64,000 bases of DNA from positions 1,061,394 to 1,125,393 of the forward strand of contig NZ_KN050846.1 in NCBI RefSeq assembly GCF_000746845.1, in the 5' to 3' direction. Shown in pieces: positions 58,671 to 64,000 of the stretch. The notes beneath the pieces were generated by a model, which saw only the letters and a program-made list of their open reading frames with translations, did not search any database and was not told where the DNA came from. The DNA comes from Altibacter lentus (lineage in GTDB: Bacteria; Bacteroidota; Bacteroidia; Flavobacteriales; Flavobacteriaceae). Position numbers and translations under genes: made by a program. The first letter of the stretch is position 1, and every line of letters begins with the position of its first letter.

Positions 58671-61103
58671 ATGAGATTCCGAAAAATTACACTGTTACTA
58701 TCATTGCTATTGGCTTTACCCGGTCTGTCTCAGGACGTTGAGCTCTTTCAACAATTTAACGGTCGTTATGATTATCTTGCCTTCGGAAACACTCTTAATT
58801 TAACCGAAAATACTGTCATTGACGGCGATCCGGCTCCCTGTGAAATTTTAACGGAGAGCAGTGCCGACTTTACGCTTGGAGCAGGAAGGACGCTAATAGC
58901 TGCGCAACTTTACTGGGCCGGCTCAAGCGAAGGTGATTTTGAGGTAGAACTTAACGGCACCCCTGTCATAGCAGAAAGAACATTCGAATTGATCACAGGA
59001 CAAATTCGAACCTACTTTGGTGCGTATGCCGATGTGACCGACCTTGTTCAGGCAATGGGTGACGGCACCTATACTCTTTCAGAATTCGACATCACTGCAG
59101 ATATTATTAATTATTGTGCAGGAAGTACTACCAATTTTGGGGGCTGGGCTATCAATGTGATCTACGAAGATTCATCACTACCGCTCAATCAGGTGAACAT
59201 TTTTGACGGATTTGAATTTGTCTCTGCCGTCAACAGTGAATTGGTCATTACATTAGACAACCTCAACGTACTTGACAATACCGGCGCCAAGATCGGGTTC
59301 CTCACCTGGGAAGGGGATGCGTCCCTTGCTGTTGATGAGACCTTGTCCATTAACGGGAATGTGATTAGTAATCCGCCACTAAATCCTGCAGACAATCAAT
59401 TTAACAGTACCAACAGCTTTACGGGCGCCAATGATCTGTACAATATGGATATTGATTTCTATAATATAGAGAACAACATCCAGCCCGGTGATCAAAATGC
59501 GACCATCCGACTTACTTCCGGACAGGATTTTGTGATCGTCAACAATGTGATCACAGTTCTTAATACCGAACTGCCCGATGCGACCATCGAGATCGATAAC
59601 GTGACAGGTGCTACCGAGTGCGGCGATCGTGACATTGAAGTTGATTATACGGTGTACAACGTTAACAGCACCGATGAACTTCCGGCCAATACACCTATTG
59701 CCTTTTATGCCAATACCCAACTTATTGGACAAGCTGCCACCATTATGGAGCTTCCTATTGGCGGATCGGAAAGTGGTTCTATTAGCCTTACCATTCCTCC
59801 CGGGATCCCTGCCGATTTTATCCTGAAGGCATTTGTGGACGACGATGGCACCGGAACGGGGATCGTGAATGAAACGAACGAGGACAATAATGGATTTCTA
59901 CTGGACTTTCATCTTCTGGTTTTTCCGGAGATCATAGGTCTTACAGACCTTGAGCTTTGTGATGTCTTTGGAACCGAATTATTCGATCTTTCTGAAGCTA
60001 CGGCGCAAATAGATCCTGTAAATACCATCACATATCACCTTACTGAAGAAGATGCTTTAAACGATGAGAATCCAATTGCCGATCCGCAGAATTATCAGAA
60101 TACCACCAATCCACAGACCATCTGGATACGCGTGAGTAATCCGGATTGCTTTGTGGTCGATAGTTTTGCTATTGAAGTTGTCGAATGTCCGCTGCCCGAT
60201 GCTACCATCACCATTGATAACGATCTGAATGCCTGCCGCCAACGCGATCTGGTAGTTGAATATACGGTCTATAATCTGGAAGCAACCGCCGAACTTCCAT
60301 CAAATACACCCATTGCCTTCTATGTAGATGGCCAACTTGTAGCACAGTCTCAAACAACCACGACTATTCCCATTGGTGGAAGCGAGGCTGGAGTGATCGA
60401 ATTTACATTACCTCAGAATACGCCCGACATGTTCCTGTTAACAGCAGTGGTGGATGATGACGGTACCGGAAACGGTGTGGTGTTCGAGTTGAACGATTTC
60501 AATAATACGTTCGATGTAAACGTTGTGTTTGGCAGCATCCCTCCTATTGGTCCGCTGCCAGATCTTTTATTGTGCGATGAAGGAAATGATACCGCAACTT
60601 TCGATCTTACCGTACAAAATGATCTTATTTCTACAGATCCAAATGATGAGATCACCTACTACACCACTTTCGACAATGCCGTGGCACAAGTAGATCCTAT
60701 AAGTGATCCGGGAGCCTATGTAAACGGTGCAGATCCACAAACCATCTATGTACGCCTTGAAAACGAAATATGTTTTACCGTGGGCGAATTTTTACTGACT
60801 ACCGAAAATTGCGCCCCTTTTATTCCACAAGGATTTTCTCCTAATGGTGATAGCATCAACGATCTCTTTGAGATCACCGGTTTACTGAATGTATTTTCTG
60901 ATTTCAAATTGCAGATCTATTCGAGAGAAGGAAATCTTATTCACACTTCCCGAAATGATGACGGATTCTGGGATGGCGTTGCTACCGAAGGACTTCTCTT
61001 CACCGGGAACCTGGTACCTGTGGGCACTTATTATTATGTACTGCAGTTAAATGACCCCGAATTTCCGAAGCCGTACCTAGGATTTGTATATATTAATTAT
61101 TAA
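58671..61103 (+). CDS. T9SS type B sorting-domain protein with CARDB-like repeats
   Basis: 810 residues from the ATG at 58671 with signal peptide (RKITLLLSLLLALPGLSQ). Two CARDB-like segments (DATIEIDNVTGATECGDRDI and DATITIDNDLNACRQRDLVV) alternate with ~85-residue modules (LELCDVFGTELFDLSEATAQ, DLLLCDEGNDTATFDLT). The C-terminal ~90 residues (QGFSPNGDSINDLFEITG, FKLQIYSREGNLIHTSRND, PVGTYYYVLQLNDPE) are the gliding-motility type B sorting domain. Secreted by T9SS and cell-surface attached; adhesin-like. The N-terminal third (VELFQQFNGRYDYLAFGNTL onward) has no assigned domain. A possible TATATTTA box lies at 58643-58650. Confidence 0.9.
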   Translation: MRFRKITLLLSLLLALPGLSQDVELFQQFNGRYDYLAFGNTLNLTENTVIDGDPAPCEILTESSADFTLGAGRTLIAAQLYWAGSSEGDFEVELNGTPVIAERTFELITGQIRTYFGAYADVTDLVQAMGDGTYTLSEFDITADIINYCAGSTTNFGGWAINVIYEDSSLPLNQVNIFDGFEFVSAVNSELVITLDNLNVLDNTGAKIGFLTWEGDASLAVDETLSINGNVISNPPLNPADNQFNSTNSFTGANDLYNMDIDFYNIENNIQPGDQNATIRLTSGQDFVIVNNVITVLNTELPDATIEIDNVTGATECGDRDIEVDYTVYNVNSTDELPANTPIAFYANTQLIGQAATIMELPIGGSESGSISLTIPPGIPADFILKAFVDDDGTGTGIVNETNEDNNGFLLDFHLLVFPEIIGLTDLELCDVFGTELFDLSEATAQIDPVNTITYHLTEEDALNDENPIADPQNYQNTTNPQTIWIRVSNPDCFVVDSFAIEVVECPLPDATITIDNDLNACRQRDLVVEYTVYNLEATAELPSNTPIAFYVDGQLVAQSQTTTTIPIGGSEAGVIEFTLPQNTPDMFLLTAVVDDDGTGNGVVFELNDFNNTFDVNVVFGSIPPIGPLPDLLLCDEGNDTATFDLTVQNDLISTDPNDEITYYTTFDNAVAQVDPISDPGAYVNGADPQTIYVRLENEICFTVGEFLLTTENCAPFIPQGFSPNGDSINDLFEITGLLNVFSDFKLQIYSREGNLIHTSRNDDGFWDGVATEGLLFTGNLVPVGTYYYVLQLNDPEFPKPYLGFVYINY

Positions 61104-61126
61104 GATTGCCCCTATAAATTAAATTG

Positions 61127-61825
61127 ATGCGATACCTACTTATCTCTGTGTGTTTGCTGCTTTCACTAATGGCAATGGCACAAAAAACTGAAGTTAAAGA
61201 CACTACAACTATTTCTTCCTCTTTCTATCTCTCCTTTAACACATCCACCCCATTTGATCTCATACACCCAAGATACCGTATAGGTATTACAGGGAGAATA
61301 AATGAAAAGTGGGCCGTTGGGATCGATCTTGGGTATGGAAGTGAAGGATTAAATTTCAATTCGGATAGTAGAGGAACTGCCTATCGATTATGGGAAATTC
61401 GTCCGGAAATTTATTTTTTATATTCTGAAAGAAAAAAATTAATAAACTATTTCTCCTTTGAAGTATTCTATATAAATCACACAGATACTTTTCAGGATGC
61501 CTCTTACCTTCCGGAAGGCGCGAATACCGAAGTACAATATGACCGAGCCGATTTTCAAAGAGAAAAGTACGGCCTTCATTTGAAGCACGGCCACTTGATA
61601 TCCCTAAGCAACCGCTTTGGACTCAATCTGTATTACGGATTAGGACTGAAAACACGAGATATCTCTTATAAGAATATTGTGAATCCGGAAGAAACAGATA
61701 TAGTATATGCCCCTGCTTTTTTTGAGATCTTTAAACTAGGCGACTCTTTAAACTTCAAGAAAGAGGAAGGTAGTGTCACAGGAATAAATATTTCCGCAGG
61801 AATAAAGGTCCACTATTTCTTTTAG
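61127..61825 (+). CDS. Outer-membrane beta-barrel-like protein
   Basis: 232 residues from the ATG at 61127 (a TTG sits three bases earlier). Signal peptide YLLISVCLLLSLMAMAQ, then strands with alternating aromatic residues (SSFYLSFNTSTPFDLI, RYRIGITGRINEKWAVGIDL, LWEIRPEIYFLYSERKKLIN, YFSFEVFYINHTDTF) and a C-terminal aromatic end (KVHYFF) as in outer-membrane barrels. DUF3575-like by feel, but I cannot name a family. It follows the type B adhesin by 23 bases, so the two may be co-transcribed. Confidence 0.65.
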   Translation: MRYLLISVCLLLSLMAMAQKTEVKDTTTISSSFYLSFNTSTPFDLIHPRYRIGITGRINEKWAVGIDLGYGSEGLNFNSDSRGTAYRLWEIRPEIYFLYSERKKLINYFSFEVFYINHTDTFQDASYLPEGANTEVQYDRADFQREKYGLHLKHGHLISLSNRFGLNLYYGLGLKTRDISYKNIVNPEETDIVYAPAFFEIFKLGDSLNFKKEEGSVTGINISAGIKVHYFF

Positions 61826-61884
61826 CTGTAAATAATCTAAATACTTTTAGGTTTTTTACCTTTACCATGGATTGATAATAAGCT

Positions 61885-63888
61885 ATGAAATTCAAACTCA
61901 CATCCGATTTCAAACCAACGGGAGATCAGCCCACGGCGATCAAGTCTTTAGTAGAAGGACTCGAAACAGATGAAAAATACCAAACACTCCTAGGTGTTAC
62001 AGGAAGTGGAAAGACCTTTACTGTAGCCAATGTAGTGGAAGCGGTACAAAAACCTACGCTCGTCCTGGCGCATAACAAAACACTGGCGGCACAATTATAT
62101 ACGGAGTTCAAGAACCTGTTTCCCAAGAATGCGGTTGAATACTTCGTCTCTTATTATGATTATTATCAACCGGAAGCGTTCATTCCTTCAAGTGGAACTT
62201 ATATTGAAAAAGACCTTTCTATCAATGAAGAGATCGAGGTAATGCGATTGAGTACAACATCCTCTCTCCTTTCGGGACGACGGGATGTATTAGTAGTTGC
62301 TTCCGTATCGTGTTTGTACGGCATTGGGAATCCGGTCGAGTTCCAGAAGAACGTAATCGGTTTGCAGAGCGGACAGATCATTTCTCGCACCAAGTTATTA
62401 CACATGTTGGTCCAGAGTCTGTATTCCCGTACCGAGGCTGAATTCAACCACGGCCGTTTCAGAATAAAAGGAGATACCGTAGATGTGTTCCCGAGCTATG
62501 CCGATATGGCGTTCCGAATTCACTTTTTTGGAGATGAGATCGAAGAGATCGAATCATTTGACCCCAAAACCAATGAGGTTCTAGAAAAATATGATCGCCT
62601 CAATATTTATCCGGCTAATATGTTTGTTACCTCTCCGGATGTTTTACAAAGTGCCATTCGGGATATACAGGATGACTTGGTGAAACAAGTTGATTATTTT
62701 AAAGAGATCGGAAAGCATCTGGAGGCAAAACGATTGGAAGAACGCACCAATTTCGATCTGGAGATGATCCGGGAACTGGGGTATTGCAGCGGCATCGAGA
62801 ACTACTCGCGTTATCTCGACAGGCGACTCCCCGGGACACGTCCCTTTTGTTTATTGGATTATTTTCCCGAAGATTATTTGATGATCGTAGATGAAAGTCA
62901 CGTGTCCATCCCACAAGTGGGCGCCATGTATGGCGGAGATCGCTCTCGGAAAGAGAATTTGGTGGAGTATGGGTTCAGACTACCCGCGGCTATGGACAAC
63001 CGCCCTCTTAAATTCGAAGAATTTGAAGCGTTACAAAATCAGGTGATCTACGTGAGTGCTACCCCCGCAGACTATGAGTTGGAAAAGAGCGGTGGTGTCT
63101 ATGTCGAACAGATCATTCGCCCCACCGGACTGTTAGATCCTCCTATAGAAGTGCGTCCAAGTCTCAACCAGATCGACGACCTTTTGGAAGAGATCCAGCT
63201 GCGTATCGAAAAAGACGAACGCGTTTTGGTCACCACACTTACCAAACGAATGGCCGAGGAGTTGACCAAATATTTGACCCGTGTTCAAATACGGTGTCGC
63301 TATATTCACAGCGATGTGGATACCCTGGAGCGTGTTGAGATCATGCAGGACCTTCGTTTAGGACTCTTCGACGTATTGGTAGGGGTGAATCTTTTACGGG
63401 AAGGACTTGATCTTCCTGAAGTATCACTCGTAGCGATCCTTGATGCAGATAAAGAAGGATTTTTGCGAAGTAATAGATCGCTTACACAAACAGTTGGGCG
63501 AGCGGCAAGACACCTTAACGGAAAAGCCATTATGTATGCCGACAAGATCACTAAAAGCATGCAGGCAACCATTGACGGGACCGAATACCGAAGAGCGAAA
63601 CAACTGGCTTACAATGCCGAACATAACATTACACCCACTGCAATAAAAAAATCCTTTGAGAATTCACTTACCAAATCCAAGCAGCAGGCTTATACCTTTG
63701 AAACGGCAGATACATTGGCCGCCGCCGAACCTGATGATGTATATTTGACCAAGGCCCAGATCGAAAAGAAGATACGTGACACCCGAAAAGCCATGGAAAA
63801 AGCAGCGAAGGATCTCGATTTTATGATGGCTGCAAAGCTTCGGGATAAGATAAAGACGCTTCAGAAAAGCTTGGAAGAAGTTTTATAA
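61885..63888 (+). CDS. uvrB: Excinuclease ABC subunit B
   Basis: 667 residues, full length. DNA damage-verifying helicase-like subunit of nucleotide excision repair. Walker [17 protein letters not shown] (~38-53), the beta-hairpin [20 protein letters not shown], helicase DESH in [20 protein letters not shown], then [20 protein letters not shown] and [20 protein letters not shown] (helicase VI), and a C-terminal UVR domain ([20 protein letters not shown]) for UvrA/UvrC contact. The ATG at 61885 starts the family's [18 protein letters not shown]. It is followed by a new gene at 63932. Confidence 0.98.
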   Translation: MKFKLTSDFKPTGDQPTAIKSLVEGLETDEKYQTLLGVTGSGKTFTVANVVEAVQKPTLVLAHNKTLAAQLYTEFKNLFPKNAVEYFVSYYDYYQPEAFIPSSGTYIEKDLSINEEIEVMRLSTTSSLLSGRRDVLVVASVSCLYGIGNPVEFQKNVIGLQSGQIISRTKLLHMLVQSLYSRTEAEFNHGRFRIKGDTVDVFPSYADMAFRIHFFGDEIEEIESFDPKTNEVLEKYDRLNIYPANMFVTSPDVLQSAIRDIQDDLVKQVDYFKEIGKHLEAKRLEERTNFDLEMIRELGYCSGIENYSRYLDRRLPGTRPFCLLDYFPEDYLMIVDESHVSIPQVGAMYGGDRSRKENLVEYGFRLPAAMDNRPLKFEEFEALQNQVIYVSATPADYELEKSGGVYVEQIIRPTGLLDPPIEVRPSLNQIDDLLEEIQLRIEKDERVLVTTLTKRMAEELTKYLTRVQIRCRYIHSDVDTLERVEIMQDLRLGLFDVLVGVNLLREGLDLPEVSLVAILDADKEGFLRSNRSLTQTVGRAARHLNGKAIMYADKITKSMQATIDGTEYRRAKQLAYNAEHNITPTAIKKSFENSLTKSKQQAYTFETADTLAAAEPDDVYLTKAQIEKKIRDTRKAMEKAAKDLDFMMAAKLRDKIKTLQKSLEEVL

Positions 63889-63931
63889 CCCCCTTAACAG
63901 TAGGTAGCTTCTGTAGTTTGTATATTTCCCT

Positions 63932-64000
63932 ATGATAACTTCAGAAGACATTCAGCTTGATAATAAACAAATTCCGGATAGCATTAAAAAAGAGGCCTTA
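63932..64000 (+). CDS. Start of an unidentified gene (cut by window end)
   Basis: An ATG at 63932 opens a frame still open at base 64000, reading MITSEDIQLDNKQIPDSIKK and three more residues. 43 bases after uvrB on the same strand, with a TATATTTC box about 10 bases upstream. Too short for a family assignment; charged, apparently soluble start. Confidence 0.5.
   Translation, partial: MITSEDIQLDNKQIPDSIKKEAL

Noticed and set aside
1-64000. tRNA, rRNA or attachment sites
   Set aside because: No tRNA cloverleaf, rRNA segment or direct-repeat site was recognised while reading the intergenic gaps, all of which are shorter than 300 bases; a covariance-model search would be needed to exclude small RNAs.

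Overview
The window is a gene-dense stretch of a Bacteroidota chromosome, almost certainly family Flavobacteriaceae. Evidence: Por-type (T9SS) type A and type B sorting domains, a GldI-like lipoprotein, WbqC, DUF3810, DUF5606, DUF6503 and DUF349 proteins, and many start sites preceded by the Bacteroidota -7 box TAnnTTTG rather than a Shine-Dalgarno sequence. I see no rRNA, tRNA, CRISPR array, insertion sequence or prophage. No gap between genes exceeds 300 bases.

Layout. 1-9.7 kb: end of signal peptidase I, a WbqC protein, then a long leftward block (EEP nuclease, two rhomboids, mutL, small membrane protein, ribH, TPR protein), then rightward recF, a lipoprotein and a DciA-like protein. 9.8-21.1 kb: ndk, nrnA-gldI-cyclophilin/FKBP operon, pepD, a decayed T9SS tail, a DUF3810 metalloprotease-like protein, two large amidohydrolase-fold proteins and a DUF6503 lipoprotein. 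21.4-24.7 kb: a three-gene accessory module (31-residue repeat protein, metzincin-like protease, helical-repeat protein), the least explained part of the window. 24.7-44.8 kb: T9SS type A protein, TrmH methyltransferase, M48 protease, spoT, Fur-like regulator, purA, OstA-like protein, class III aminotransferase, TPR protein, two DUF368 lipid-carrier transporters, aroE, DUF349 protein, methyltransferase, mazG, DUF5606, def, ruvX. 44.9-52.1 kb: dapD and a lipopolysaccharide/glycan locus (GT9, three GT2, two GT4, an InaA/Kdo-type kinase). 52.1-64 kb: threonylcarbamoyl-AMP synthase, CCA-type tRNA nucleotidyltransferase, heme A synthase, two soluble proteins, an ABC exporter, a large T9SS type B adhesin-like protein, an outer-membrane protein, uvrB, and the start of one more gene.

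How the genes fit together. Most are core functions: DNA repair (mutL, recF, ruvX, uvrB), cofactor and amino-acid synthesis (ribH, aroE, dapD, purA), tRNA maturation, stringent response and protein export. Envelope assembly is a recurring theme: OstA-like LPS transport, undecaprenyl-phosphate recycling (DUF368), the LPS glycosyltransferase locus, periplasmic prolyl isomerases and T9SS cargo. The most novel candidate is the 21.4-24.7 kb module, whose first protein is twelve gap-free 31-residue units joined to a separate C-terminal domain, followed by a protease without a signal peptide.
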